DNA from: Notospermus geniculatus
Lineage: Eukaryota; Nemertea; Pilidiophora; Heteronemertea; Lineidae
Length of the DNA stretch: 64,000 nt
Direction: 5' to 3'
Assembly (NCBI GenBank): GCA_002633025.1
Contig: NMRB01002686.1
Coordinates: forward strand, 17,813-81,812
Part shown: piece after piece, positions 9,743 through 20,092 of the stretch
Position numbering within the stretch: the stretch's first letter is position 1
Layout: each line of letters opens with the position of its first letter
Made by a program: the position numbers and the translations under genes
Notes under the pieces: generated by a model
Database searches by the model: none
Seen by the model: the letters and a program-made list of their open reading frames with translations, nothing else
Told to the model about the DNA's origin: nothing

Positions 9743-12047
9743 TTGACACGTTGTCCCGTAAATGAACAATGCTCAAGTAGGCCTAGGCTAGATCTTCCAC
9801 ACGCCAATCCATTAGTCAAGACGGGCAACCGTAGAAAAACCGGCGGAAAAGGCCGCGTAAAGAATCTGAAAAAAGGCGGCAAAACCGTCGGCTCAGATGC
9901 CGAAGGCGCTGCAGATAGCACTAGCCAAAACGGCCGATGGTGCCGCAGGTACGATTTCATATCCCCTGGTGAAGCCATGATGCACGCATTTCAAGCAATA
10001 GGCCTATTATTCTTGCTAGAAACTTCCAACCTTTGAAGGTTCCTTTCTGAATCTAACACACCTGTAACTGATGGAGACAAAGACAAAGAAGATGAAAAAA
10101 TGCAAAAAATGAAAACCACCAAGAAAAACTGTATGCTACCATAAATTGCCTCCCCCAGGCACATCAAAAACATGCCGATTCAGGAGGCGGCTGACTGTGC
10201 GAAGTTGAAGAGGAAATGTCCAGATGAAAGTTCTGTAACGGCTAAGAAACGAAAGAAAATGGATCAGAGAACTCCAGCTTGGAAAATAACAGAAGAAGCT
10301 GAAAAAAGCTAAACGGAATTTCCAAGTTCCAAAGTGACAGTACCCCACCTGGGATTCGAACCCAGAACCTTTCGACGCCTTTCCATTAGGCCATGCCGCT
10401 CCCTGACAATAGATCTGTCGATGATTTTTGACCAGACTTTATCCGAAAATGACATGCTGCATCCATCACCTAAAATCCGGTCATTTGGAGCCAGCTGTAC
10501 CCGTTATCGCCTCTGAAACCTTCATCTAGGACTATTGTTCATGAATAAAGTTACACAATCAGTTAATTATTGTGCAATTTTTCAATTCGGAGATCTGAAA
10601 CAATACATAAACTCACAAATTGCGTTGGCAAACTAAACTACGGTCGTAACACATTCGTGCGATTAAATTTCAAATGGACCTCAACTGGATGCGTTTACTA
10701 TCTTTAACAGATTTTTGCATCTACAGGTCACCTGAGAGGTTTGACCTTGACCATGCCGGAAAGAGTAGTGCCAGTGGCAATTACAAAAGAATACGAATTG
10801 ACGATGATTCAGATTCTGAAACCGATGATGCAACTCTTTCTGGGGACTTCCATCCCTCCTTTGCCAAGAAGTAAGTGGACGAAGTTTACCACCCTAAGAG
10901 ACCATCAACGGATCAGATCACACATATCAGTAGTACTCGCTGCTGGCATATGCAGCATGACGACGAAAATCATAAACAGGAATGGAACCGAGGTTAGGTA
11001 TCCAAAAGAAGGTCACAGCAAGTGAAAAATGAAATATTAGATTTCGTATCAAAGATCAAACAACAAGACGGAGCTTGCACTGTCCATGTGGCAAATATTC
11101 CATCTTGCCACATGGAAAAATATAACATCAAGATCTCAAAAGGAAAACTCAACCCAAATAGAGCCATCACCTCCTTGGAACAAAAGAAACAACAGAAACA
11201 GCTGGAAGAAGATGTAGATTAAATAAACAAATTTATAGAACATCACTCGACAAACCCAATCCAACTGGAGAGGGCACTTTTTGCACCCTCCATAAAAAGG
11301 AGAGGAAAAAAGAAATAAAACCAAAAAAGTACAGAAAATTGTCATACAGCCACCTTTATGATGGAGTCCACCCAGATCACTGGCTGGTCACGCAATGAAC
11401 TTGAAATGTACTGAAGCACGAACAGACAGCATGAAGACTGCAAAGAATAAGAACTGTGGAAATTATATCAACGATTATGTTCAAATCATTTCATCATATT
11501 GGTTCCTGCCCACAGAGAGGTATCACAGAGAGTACAGTCAACTGACATGAATTATTTTCTTATTTATTGCAGAATCAGCCTATGGTGTCGGTGTCAATCA
11601 CACCGGCACAACAGAGGAAGAGGATTCCTCAGATGAAGAAGAACTTCGCTCTGTGAAGATCACAAAGAAGAACTGTGGTAATTATTGATTACGTTCAAAT
11701 CATTTCATCATATTGGTTCCTGTCCTCAGAGAGGCATCACAGAGAGTACGGTCAACTGACATGACTTATTTTGTTCTTCATTAATGCAGGATCAGCCTAT
11801 GGTGTCGGTGTCAATCACACCGGCACAACAGAGGAAGAAGATTCCTCAGACGAAGAAGAACATCGGCCGGTTAATATCATAAAGAAGAACTGTGGTAATT
11901 ATTGATTACGTTCAAATCATTTCATCATATTGGTTCCTGTCCTTAGAGAGGTATCACAGAGAGTACGGTCAACTGACATGACTTATTTTGTTCTTCATTA
12001 ATGCAGGATCAGCCTGTTATGATGTAACCGATCATGAAGAAGATTAA
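9743..12047 (+). CDS. Multi-exon acidic/basic protein with tandem exons (partial model)
   Basis: Supported exons: 10727-10870 (after CTACAG, before GTAAGT; contains DDDSDSETDDATLSGDF), 11573-11677, 11790-11894 and the terminal 12007-12047 (TAA). The last three start after TTGCAG or ATGCAG, and the two internal ones end TGTG|GTAATT. Each internal exon is exactly 105 nt in phase 1-1 and encodes SAYGVGVNHTGTTEEE followed by an acidic patch and KKNCG. Upstream, 9800-9940 encodes a basic NLS-like stretch (GGKGRVKNLKKGGKT) before a possible donor, and 10050-10135 encodes a diverged KTTKKNC segment. Acidic and basic tracts suggest a nuclear protein. No known family; the 5' end is uncertain. Confidence 0.45.
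10341..10403 (-). pseudogene. tRNA-Arg-like pseudogene or SINE head lacking the anticodon arm
   Basis: On the minus strand an A box (TGGCCTAATGG) is followed by AAAGGCGTC and a B box (GGGTTCGAATCCC) in a 63-nt span ending GGTGGGGTA. The D-arm region matches the TGGCCTAATGG-AAGGCGTC pattern of animal tRNA-Arg. The anticodon stem-loop is missing, so it cannot be a functional tRNA. It may be a SINE promoter remnant. Confidence 0.6.
11356..12006 (+). repeat. 217-bp tandem repeat containing duplicated exons
   Basis: Three units of exactly 217 bp (register points 11573, 11790, 12007) each hold a 105-nt exon plus a 112-nt intron. The conserved intron text includes TTCAAATCATTTCATCATATT and AGTACRGTCAACTGACATGA. 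A more decayed unit precedes them (11356-11572); its donor reads TGTGGAAATT instead of TGTGGTAATT and so is dead. Confidence 0.8.
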
Positions 12048-12506
12048 CGTTGATTTAACAAACGATTGAATATTTTATTTCTTTCGTGACATGCTATTTC
12101 CGGTTACAAGCTGTCAGTCTCACACAACAGTTAGGTATCAATACGTCGGTCTCATAGTACAGTTTCACTATACTACATACTCCTCCCTAAGTAGACTTTC
12201 ACTTACGGTTTTAGGTAATGACAAGTCTAAACAAAACGAATCAAAACTTAAGATTAAGCCATGTCAACCCAACTGAACATGACAATAGACTAGAATTACC
12301 ATGAATAAATCTTTCATGTAAGTACAAACTACCAAATCATCAGAACTGGATACAACAAAGATAAACAGAGCAAACCATACTAGGTTTCAGAATGTTTCAG
12401 AATGTATGCAAGCCAAATGTTCAAATCTTCTATGCATATACCGACGCCATGTTGTTACAGTACAAAACATCTCAGTCGCATACAAACATGACAATAATGA
12501 CACTGT
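12048..12506. other. 3' flank of the gypsy element and of the tandem-exon gene
   Basis: AT-rich. It may contain the remains of the 3' untranslated region of the gene ending at 12047 and of the long terminal repeat of the minus-strand retrotransposon. I could not define an LTR, because the partner LTR is absent. Confidence 0.3.
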
Positions 12507-12998
12507 TTATTTGACAAAATGGTCACCATAGTACTTCAGGTTTGGTTTCACCACTCTTCCTGACCTAGTGGTGGTCATAGGTGTAGCAGATACACTAGAT
12601 GTGCACACAGGACCTTTAGACTCAGGAATGTCAGGAGTCACATAAGACTGTACAGGAATGACTTCTGGTTCAGAACTAGCATCGGGCCTCGTAACATCTG
12701 GCATAGACTGTGACTGACCAGCTGGTTCCAAAACATGTTTCCCCATGTTACAACGCTCAGAACGATGAACCTCTGGTGTCTCAAATCTGACAAGTTGTGA
12801 CATATCTACCTGGCTCAATGGAACTTTTCTGAGGAATTTTGCATTTCTCACATACGATTTACCATTTTCAACATTCACAACCTGATATGTATTTTCAGCA
12901 AGTACCTTGATTATCACATGTCTTACAGAACTGTATGTGTTGTCCAGTTTTCCACCCTTCAACATGTTAGCAACAAACATAACATCACCAAGTTTCAA
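12507..12998 (-). CDS. Integrase C-terminal tail of the gypsy element
   Basis: 163 codons. The first part (LGDVMFVANMLKGGKLDNTY, then VIIKVLAENTYQVVNVENGK) has the feel of the beta-barrel that follows gypsy integrase cores. The rest is a low-complexity Pro/Ser/Thr tail ending TTRSGRVVKPNLKYYGDHFV, typical of Ty3/gypsy pol ends (the RSGRxxKPxxxY motif). It is separated from the main ORF by about 40 nt containing a frame break. Confidence 0.75.
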   Translation of the reverse strand: MKLGDVMFVANMLKGGKLDNTYSSVRHVIIKVLAENTYQVVNVENGKSYVRNAKFLRKVPLSQVDMSQLVRFETPEVHRSERCNMGKHVLEPAGQSQSMPDVTRPDASSEPEVIPVQSYVTPDIPESKGPVCTSSVSATPMTTTRSGRVVKPNLKYYGDHFVK

Positions 12999-13036
12999 AT
13001 CATTGCACTTAGCATGCCTTCTACCATCAGCATAGC

Positions 13037-15205
13037 CTACTCTTTCATCTTCTCAGAACAGACCTTGTGGTGGTTCTCATGAGGAGGTTTCTCCTGTTCA
13101 CCCATCTGCAAAATTGGCAGTTTAGTCCTAATTTCATGACCTAACAAGATAAACGCTGGAGACAGGCCGGATGAACGGTTAGGAGTAGACCTATAGGACA
13201 TCAGGATCTTCTGCAACTCAAAAGGCCAATATTTCTGAGCCTTAACAGCACATTTCAATGATTTCTTGAGATATCTGTGAAATCTCTCGACCTTTCCGTT
13301 ACTACGGGGGTAGTAAGGACTACTTCTGATGTGCCTAATGCCACAAGATTTCAGAAATGCTTCCGTTTGATCACTGATGAACTGTTTCCCGTTATCACTG
13401 ACTATCTCCTCTCGAAATCCAAATCTACTGAACAGTTCAGCCAGTTTTACAACAATGGTTTTAGACTGAGTATCCGACAGGCAAATTGCCTTAGGCCAAC
13501 TGGAATTGTAATCTATCAAAGTAAGTAAGTACTCCTCCTGAATTGGACCAAAGATATCCATCGCCAACTTCTGCCACGGTTTCTCAGGCAGATCTAAAGG
13601 TTGCAGCGGAGTATCATTAGCAAGTGGTTGGTTCACAGTACACTCATGACAGTTTGACACAAGATTTTCGACGTCTTTGTCCAACCCTGGCCAAAAATAC
13701 CTCATTCTCAGGAACATCTTAGTACGCACAATACCAGGATGTGGTCCATGGGCAAGATCTGAGACTCGATTTCTCAAAACCATAGGGACTATCACACGTT
13801 GTTCTCTCAATACCAAGGCATCTAACGTAGACAATTCATGCCGATACCTGTGAAAAGGCTGGATCTCTGGATCAAGAGTACTAGGCCACCCTGAACAGAC
13901 ATAACCGTGGATTTTACTCAGGACAGGGTCCTCAGCTGACTCAGTTTTCAGCTCATCCATGCTTATGGCTTTCAGAGTACCAACACTGCACTCAACAAGA
14001 TTCGTGATATAGTCATCAACGAAAGAATTTCTATGGCGGTCCTTATCTTTCACGGGCAACGGCATCCTACAGAGAGAATCAGCAATATTCTTCTTTCCAG
14101 CGATGTGGTCAATCTGATAGTCATACGCTTGGAGTCTCCAAAGTAAGCGCTGGATCCTAGGGGGTACAATGGTGGATACTCTGGGGTTAAACATGTAAAT
14201 CAATGGACGGTGGTCCGTGAGTAGTGAGAATTTAACTCCCCAAAGGAAATCTCTAAAACGCTCCACTCCCCATACACATCCTAAGGCCTCACGCTCAATT
14301 TGGGAATACCTTCTTTCTGTGTCTGACAGAGATCGACTGGCATAGGCTACAGGCTTCAAAGAGTTGTCAATCTGCTGCTGGAGTAAAATACTTCCAAGAC
14401 CAACCGGTGAAGCATCACAGATCAAGGTGTGTGCCCCTGGCCTGAAATAAGCCAGGCAAGGTTGTTCAGTGATCCTTAGTTTTAGCATGGCAAAAGCATC
14501 CTCCTGCTCAGTGCCCCACAGCCAATGGCTTTCTTTTCTGAGAAGGACACGTAATGGTTCACAAATCTTTGCATAATCAGCAATGAATTTCTGGACATAG
14601 CCCACTGTACCAAGAAAAGAACAAAGTTCTGACACATTCTTGGGAGGGGGCGCTTTTGCGATGGCCTCAACTTTGGACAAAGAAGGCCTCACACCATCTG
14701 ATGAGAACTCATGACCCACAACTTCAATGCTTTTCAAACCAAGCTCAACTTTCTGGCGATTGAGTACCACCCCTCTCTCACGACATCTGACAAACACTTT
14801 GCGTAGAATTTGAAGCAATTCAGAGTCATCATCTGCAAATAATATCATGTCATCATTCTGGATCAAGGTTTTTGGAATATCACCAAAAATTTCCTCCATT
14901 GCTTTCTGACAGGCATCCGATGATGATGACAAACCAAAAGGGACCCTTTTATACCTATAAGTCCCTGAGGTCCAAATTAAGGTTGTCAGAGGTCGCGACT
15001 GAGGGTGGAGATCCAATTGCCAAAAAGCGTTTCTCAAGTCGTGCTTTGCAAACACCTTCACGCCGCCAACATTAGCAATGATGTCCTGAACACGCGGAGC
15101 AGGATATGGCTCGCGGATAACTGCCTTATTAGGCTCGCGCAGATCACAACAGATTCTAACCTCATTATTTTTTTCTTCGGCACCGCGATCAAGTTCGAGA
15201 CCCAC
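13037..15205 (-). CDS. pol: Ty3/gypsy pol: reverse transcriptase, RNase H, integrase
   Basis: 722 codons. Reverse transcriptase occupies about residues 1-200, with the first catalytic Asp in FAKHDLRNAFWQ and the second pair in IQNDDMILFADD; the usual aromatic before x-D-D is Gln here. RNase H follows (LICDASPVGLGSILLQQ, SQIEREALGCVWGVERF, LLTDHRPLIY). An HHCC finger lies near 480-520 (HGPHPGIVRTK to CHECTVNQP). The integrase D,D-35-E core lies at about 540-650 (KLAMDIFGPI, EEIVSDNGKQFISD, YYPRSNGKVERFHRYLKK). The N-terminal part of reverse transcriptase is in another frame upstream, so this ORF alone is not functional. Confidence 0.9.
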   Translation of the reverse strand: MGLELDRGAEEKNNEVRICCDLREPNKAVIREPYPAPRVQDIIANVGGVKVFAKHDLRNAFWQLDLHPQSRPLTTLIWTSGTYRYKRVPFGLSSSSDACQKAMEEIFGDIPKTLIQNDDMILFADDDSELLQILRKVFVRCRERGVVLNRQKVELGLKSIEVVGHEFSSDGVRPSLSKVEAIAKAPPPKNVSELCSFLGTVGYVQKFIADYAKICEPLRVLLRKESHWLWGTEQEDAFAMLKLRITEQPCLAYFRPGAHTLICDASPVGLGSILLQQQIDNSLKPVAYASRSLSDTERRYSQIEREALGCVWGVERFRDFLWGVKFSLLTDHRPLIYMFNPRVSTIVPPRIQRLLWRLQAYDYQIDHIAGKKNIADSLCRMPLPVKDKDRHRNSFVDDYITNLVECSVGTLKAISMDELKTESAEDPVLSKIHGYVCSGWPSTLDPEIQPFHRYRHELSTLDALVLREQRVIVPMVLRNRVSDLAHGPHPGIVRTKMFLRMRYFWPGLDKDVENLVSNCHECTVNQPLANDTPLQPLDLPEKPWQKLAMDIFGPIQEEYLLTLIDYNSSWPKAICLSDTQSKTIVVKLAELFSRFGFREEIVSDNGKQFISDQTEAFLKSCGIRHIRSSPYYPRSNGKVERFHRYLKKSLKCAVKAQKYWPFELQKILMSYRSTPNRSSGLSPAFILLGHEIRTKLPILQMGEQEKPPHENHHKVCSEKMKE

Positions 15206-15640
15206 TCGGATCCCTGTTCACACTTTTCAATTACACCTGCTTCGAGCATTTTGTCAATTTCTCGATCAATAGCATCGTTCATCGCGTAAGGCTTGCGACG
15301 CAATCTTTGTGCGACAGGCTTAACTGTCTCATCAACCGTAACCTTATGAACAAACCCGTTCACATGTCCAGTGCCAGTGAAAATGTCAGAGAACTCATCC
15401 ATGAGAGCTTTGTACGGATCCTTTTCCTCTAAGTGAAACTGCCAACGTTCTCCGTGAAGATCTTTAGGTCGAAGGTAGATTTTCTTCCTAAGAGGGGTTC
15501 GAGGGTACCCTCCATAACGTAAACACGGTCGTTCACCGAGAGTCCTTGCCAAGCAATGTCAGCGTCGAAGTAACCTTTGCACTTTGCACTATCCAGGTGC
15601 ATGTAGGGTTCTAGGCCTATCATGTATGGACAAAAGTGTT
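15058..15640 (-). pseudogene. Protease-RT linker and RT N-terminus of the gypsy element, frameshifted
   Basis: Minus-strand frame 15058-15552 encodes MDEFSDIFTGTGHVNGFVHK, then a KPVAQRLRRKPYAM segment and EKMLEAGVIEKCEQGSEWVS-like text ending LIAVPKKK, the standard gypsy RT entry. It leaves frame near 15170, and RT continues in the 13037-15205 frame. A further shift near 15500 joins upstream text (GYFDADIAWQGLSVNDRVYV) in a third frame. No protease active site was found. Confidence 0.75.
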
Positions 15641-15829
15641 ACGCCGTGTGTAAAATCATGAAAATGTTGACTGACAAACCACACATTCGGTTCCACTCGC
15701 CAATGAGCTGCAGGGTCAACAGGGGCAGGGCCAGCATTGTCATCAAGACTGAAGAATAACCACTATTCTCTTTTCTTCTCTTTCAGCTGCAATATTCTTC
15801 TTGACTTGCCACGGATGAGAACATTCATT

Positions 15830-16075
15830 GGCATTCGATTAAACTGAAATGTGTGAGGTGTGTGTTGACTATCGCTAAGCTCGACATTTTTGTACTTTCA
15901 CTAATCGCTGACAGGCTGATTAACTGATTAACTAACATTCGATTACCTGAGATGTTTGAGGTGTGTGATGACTATCGCTAACCTCAACATTTTCTTCCTC
16001 CCTGATGGGCTGATTCACTGAAACTCGATTACATGAAATGTGCGAGGTGTGTGATGACTATCGCTAAAGGTCATC
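15830..16075 (+). repeat. Three-copy tandem repeat, about 105-110 bp
   Basis: Three units carry CATTCGATTA, GAGGTGTGTG and TGACTATCGCTAA in the same order (near 15832, 15945, 16025). Interior sequence varies by small indels. Confidence 0.6.
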
Positions 16076-16740
16076 TAGAGGGAGGTACAGTATATATCAA
16101 GTTTGAGCACTACGGGTCAAGCCGTCCCTGAGTTACAGCACTCCGATAATTCTCAGGTCACGCCACCTGGCAGCCATATTGGATGGCTGATTGCACCGAA
16201 ACGTGGTATTTTTGAAGGTACCCCTCTAATACAGGGTTGGTCAAGTTATGAAGTTGCTCAGTGAAATGATGGCGAACTGTGACAGGTTCGTTACTTTTAT
16301 ACAATTCTGACCTCTGTGACCTTGAAAAGTAGGTAAAATCAAAAACCCGTTTTACATTTTATGTAATCTCATTAGATACAACTATGATAAAAATTTGGAG
16401 ATATTCATTTGTTAGTTCAGGAGTTATTGCACTTTTACTGTTTTTGGTTTTGGCCATCTGGTGGCCAACCCAAGAATCAAATCGGACCGAAACTTGGTAT
16501 CATAGTTAATCTGACCTACAGGTATATATATGTACCAAGTTTCGGATCAATAGTGCCATCGGTTACGAAACGTGCCACCAAAAGGCAAAATTCTGAATTT
16601 TGACCTCTGTGACCTTGAAAAGTAGACCAAACCAAAAACCCTTTAAATATGTTATGTACCGTCATTACATAAGGGACACACTCCGCGTGAGCTACTTCAG
16701 AACTAACGTATAGACCAGTCCTGCATACCACTATCTATAA
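16076..16740 (+). repeat. CACCTGG-repeat family, copy A
   Basis: Shares long blocks with 20.75-21.59 kb: GGTCATCTAGAGGGAGGTA, CAAGTTTGAGCACT, GGGTCAAGCCGT, GCCACCTGGCAGCCATATTGG, GTACCCCTCTAATAC and TGACCTCTGTGACCTTGAAA (twice, at about 16308 and 16603). It lacks the defined right end. See copies at 20672, 45641 and 60958. Confidence 0.7.
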
Positions 16741-17042
16741 ATACACACAGTACACCTGTATGACCTATTCGCTGTCCGCAGTAAAGTACGGCTGACTGTG
16801 GACAAAATTTTGCAGTAGCTCATGCGGGGTGTGTCCCTTATGAGATACACCTGTGATAAAAATTTAGAGATGATCCAGTCACAAGTTCAGAAGATATTGC
16901 GGTTTTCCATTTTACAGAAAACGCCCCCTGGAGGGCATAATGTAGGTCAAATCGCAATTTTTTTCCTGTGCTGTTTCAAGCCCTGCCTAGGGCCTACCAC
17001 TCCAGCAAGTTTCATACCCCTGGGCCTAACGACAGCGAAATG

Positions 17043-17714
17043 TGCCTGTCATGATCATATTTTGTCTACTGGTCCTTGTTCTGTAGACCTGACATTTCAT
17101 ATAGGCCTACTGTAACGTTTTCAGAATCTGATAGTGCCTGATGAAGGGGCAGTCAGTGTGGCAGATGATCGTGAAAGTGCAACGACAACAGGAGGTGACA
17201 AGGCATCTAGGTGAGTCAGCTGAGTCAGTATCATTCAAACATAGACAGGGTTGGGAACACAGAGCATCTTTCCATGAAGAGAGATTTGGTGTCACTGGTG
17301 TTGCAAATGTTGTGATCTACCAGATACATGTATGTAGAAATGACAAATGTTTCTCCTGACTGTGCCTACTGGTAAATTTCATCTTGCTCTGAACTGTTTA
17401 AACGATGGCCGCATAGATATAGGTGAGTTCAAACTTCGTAATTAGGTCATTGCCATGGATAATTCGCGCAAGCGCAGTTTGCCATTTTCCTCTGTTTTGA
17501 CGGAAGCGATTTTTTTAATGGCTTTCAACGAAGGAGTTCGACCGTTCCGTCCATTTTGCCGTTTTCTTACTGTTTATCTGTGATATTTTCACAATTTTTG
17601 TTCACAAGATGGTGCTAAAATGTGCAGTGAAGGGGCGCAACACAATTTGGGGGAAGGAAAACTCACGCAGGTTTTTAGATACCCCCAAAAGCCAAGTGAG
17701 GGCGAGAGACGTGA
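17043..17714 (+). repeat. Segmental duplication, copy 1, left part
   Basis: Aligns with 24826-25695: the TCATGATCATATT lead-in, an 86-nt exon (17125-17210 versus 25091-25176), the following 130 bp, the promoter-like interval and a THAP first exon. Copy 1 lacks the 142-bp foldback that sits in copy 2 at 24849-24990. It resumes after a LINE at 18384 and loses similarity after about 18434. Confidence 0.85.
17125..17210 (+). CDS. Duplicated 86-nt exon, copy 1
   Basis: Flanked by TTTTCAG and AG|GTGAGT. One frame reads NLIVPDEGAVSVADDRESAT and continues without stops to the donor. The paralogous exon at 25091-25176 has intact splice sites and differs by three bases. The protein family is not recognised. 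A second frame is also open through the exon and into the downstream sequence in both copies, so the coding frame is not certain. Confidence 0.4.
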
Positions 17715-18434
17715 AAGAACACCTTTAAGTACAATGTACGTCAGTTTCTGGAGGCTCCCAACATTGTATCTACAACCAAACTTGATGTTTCCCGTAATGT
17801 TGAAATAGCTCTTTATATGACCAGATGTGATTTCATTTTTAAATCTCACCTGTTTGCCCATAATTTCCCTGGTACATGTATTTTGGACCCTAAATGTCCC
17901 TGTGGTCATAGATCGCACTCTACATATCATTTACTTTTACAGTGCCCTCACATTGACACCCTACGGGGTGAGTTTTTCAGGAATCTGTCTATGCTGCCAA
18001 ACTTCGATTACAATTCCTTTGTTTTAATGAATAACCATGATAAAGTTAGTAAGTTATTGTATGGAAATGGTCATATGCAGGCACTGGTAATAGAAAGGAC
18101 TGGTAAATTTCTGTTGGACATTTTGTCAACCTTTGAATAGGTTCATGCCTGACCTTGTCTGTTTGTGTTGTCATTTTCTGTCTGTTCATTTGCTTTTACC
18201 CGCCCATTGATTTCTTGAATTTTCTTTACACATCAGTACGCACAGTTAACAGTCTACTCATGTATATTTTAGTTGTGAACTGGGGCTATTAATGCTGTCT
18301 CAGCCTTAGCCCAAAGTAAATTAATTTTGTTATTTGTTAAAGTATTGAAATAAATAAATACAAATTTAAAATTTAAGACGTGATGTCTGGAAACAGGCGT
18401 CACAGCTCGACCTTGATATGCCACTCATTAAACT
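17609..18434 (+). pseudogene. THAP-domain exon, copy 1, interrupted by a LINE
   Basis: ATG 17609 opens MVLKCAVKGRNTIWG. The second zinc-ligand Cys of the paralog (KGCNTIWG at 25.6 kb) is Arg here. A T is missing from a T run (five here, six in copy 2), which shifts the frame. The rest of the exon (FRYPQKPSEGERR, then VWKQASQLDLDMPLIK) is intact in other frames but split by a LINE at 17715-18375. After LIKL at about 18434 the sequence diverges from copy 2. It is clearly inactive. Confidence 0.75.
17715..18375 (+). mobile_element. 5'-truncated LINE insertion with 8-bp target-site duplication
   Basis: The 661-bp insert starts in frame with a LINE ORF2 C-terminus: NTFKYNVRQFLEAPN, then DPKCPCGHRSHSTYHLLLQC, a CPCG-H-H-C motif typical of CR1/L2-like tails. 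The ORF stops at 18140, and the tail is a TAAATAAATA-rich run. AGACGTGA flanks both ends (17707-17714 and 18376-18383). Copy 2 of the duplication shows the unoccupied site with a single AGACGTGA. Confidence 0.9.
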
Positions 18435-18678
18435 TTGTTGGACGATATCATAAGAAGAATGATGAACCTACCAGGAAAATATTTCACCAAAGAATATCGG
18501 GAAAAGATGACGACCAAGGAGGAGACCCATCGCAAACAGGTCAAAATAGGGAAGAAAGGTACACTTTAGATATTTGCAGCCAAATTGTCTTGCTGTAAGA
18601 ACAGACAATATTGAGCATTGATCATTGTCTGACCACTTCTTATTTCACCCTTTCACCATTTATGATTTTCAATTGCAG

Positions 18679-18941
18679 GAAAGTGTGACGAAAACTTCAC
18701 CATGAAATGGATAAGGCCTGATCCATCAGCGTCGAAAATAGCCAGCCACAGACGTCTTCAGTCAGAGATCGTGAGGGACAGTGATGCTCTGGTACACTTT
18801 TCTAAAAAAGATTTGGCTGTACTATTCAAAGCGTACGGTTTACATTGTCCAAGGAAAAAGAAATCCGAACAAGTTCCTCTCATCAGTGCCAATATTAAGG
18901 AATTAGAAGGGATGACGAATGTTGCTGTATTGACGCTGTGA
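18679..18941 (+). CDS. Terminal-exon-like ORF of unknown family
   Basis: After an acceptor-like TTCAATTGCAG (ending 18678) the frame reads through MKWIRPDPSASKIASHRRLQ and FSKKDLAVLFKAYGLHCPRK to a stop at 18939-18941. The second block looks like a short DNA-binding helix pair (SAP-like), which is tentative. It lies downstream of THAP copy 1 and could be its final exon or an unrelated one. Confidence 0.35.
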
Positions 18942-19218
18942 CAACCATATGAGTTGATGAAGTAAGGGCTGGACATTGATTAGATCGCCTGATAAGCGAG
19001 TTGGCAGATTTGAAGTTATGGAAATCTCGATGAGTTTGTGGGTGTATTTTTTGTGACCGGCCTTTCTTGAGTGTGTGTGTACAGCGCACAGCGTCATGAC
19101 GTCATGTGTAGGGGCGTCACCGTCGGCATCGTACAGCGTGTCGCAGTAAAATGGTTCCCGTCGTCTTGCCCGTCTAGATGACCGCCTGTGACGTGACGCA
19201 GGAAAATGCGCAAAATTC

Positions 19219-19289
19219 GCCCGCACACGGTGAGCATCTTGCTGAGCAAAGTGCCACGCGTGGAACTTTGCTCATCGTGTGCGGGGGGC
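19219..19289. repeat. Small GC-rich hairpin
   Basis: CGCCCGCACACGGTGAGCA pairs with TGCTCATCGTGTGCGGGG, and GAGCAAAGT pairs with ACTTTGCTC across a GCCACGCGTGG centre. Likely a short foldback element just upstream of the Tigger transposase. Confidence 0.5.
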
Positions 19290-20092
19290 TTTAATGTCGC
19301 AATATTTGGTATCACAACGCCACGTTCACCCTTTAAATGCGATAGGACACGCCAATGACGTAAGTGCCAACAACGGCGACGTCATTTTGGACCACGGTGG
19401 AGTCAATAAGGATGTCAGTTTAGTGAAATCGCTCATCGGCACCACCGGCGTGATGGCCGATAAGACAGAGCACATCATCGCAGAAGTGGAGAAGCACCCA
19501 ATTATATATGACAAGGGTAACGGAGACTTTAAAGATGTTGAAAAAAAGAAAGACATATGGCGTTTTTCAATTTCAATTATGGTTTATTCTGGTTCAATCT
19601 GCTCAATTTTAAAACCAAATTAACACAGGCCAACACTTGACCAAAATATCAAGGAAAGTACTTTTTCAGATGTCTAATATACTAAAGATAGCTGGCAAAG
19701 CTGCAAACAAGACCCGTGCAACAAGGCAACGCCAGTGCTACACTCAAGAGAGTGTGGACAGAGCCTTGGTTGCCATTCGAGTTGACGGGGTTGCCATTAA
19801 AGAGGCAAGTCGACGATATGGAATTCCAAGCAGTACCCTCCAGGATAAGATTCACGGAAGAACGCCTGGTGTTAGTGTACCAGGTCCAGCCCCTGTGCTA
19901 ACCAAAGCAGAGGAGGCAACGCTTACGAAATACATCATACATATGAGCATGATCGGGTATCCACTTGCCAGAGATGAGCTTGTGGACACTGTGAAATCAA
20001 TTATTCACCAAGATTTACGCCCAAATCCCTTTCCTGAAAATCACCCAGAAAAGGATTGGCTACATGCCTTTCTCCGCCGCAATCCTACAATA

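Larger units (their letters stand above)
12507..15640 (-). mobile_element. Truncated Ty3/gypsy retrotransposon
   Basis: The minus strand carries, from 15.64 to 12.5 kb, the N-terminal flank of reverse transcriptase, reverse transcriptase, RNase H, an HHCC zinc finger, an integrase core and a C-terminal integrase tail. Gag, a recognisable protease and both LTRs are missing, so the element is 5'-truncated. Frameshifts near 15520 and 15170 and a break near 13000-13036 divide the polyprotein. Confidence 0.85.

Noticed and set aside
12048-12506. 3' LTR of the gypsy element
   Set aside because: No second copy, no TG...CA boundaries and no polypurine tract that I could define.
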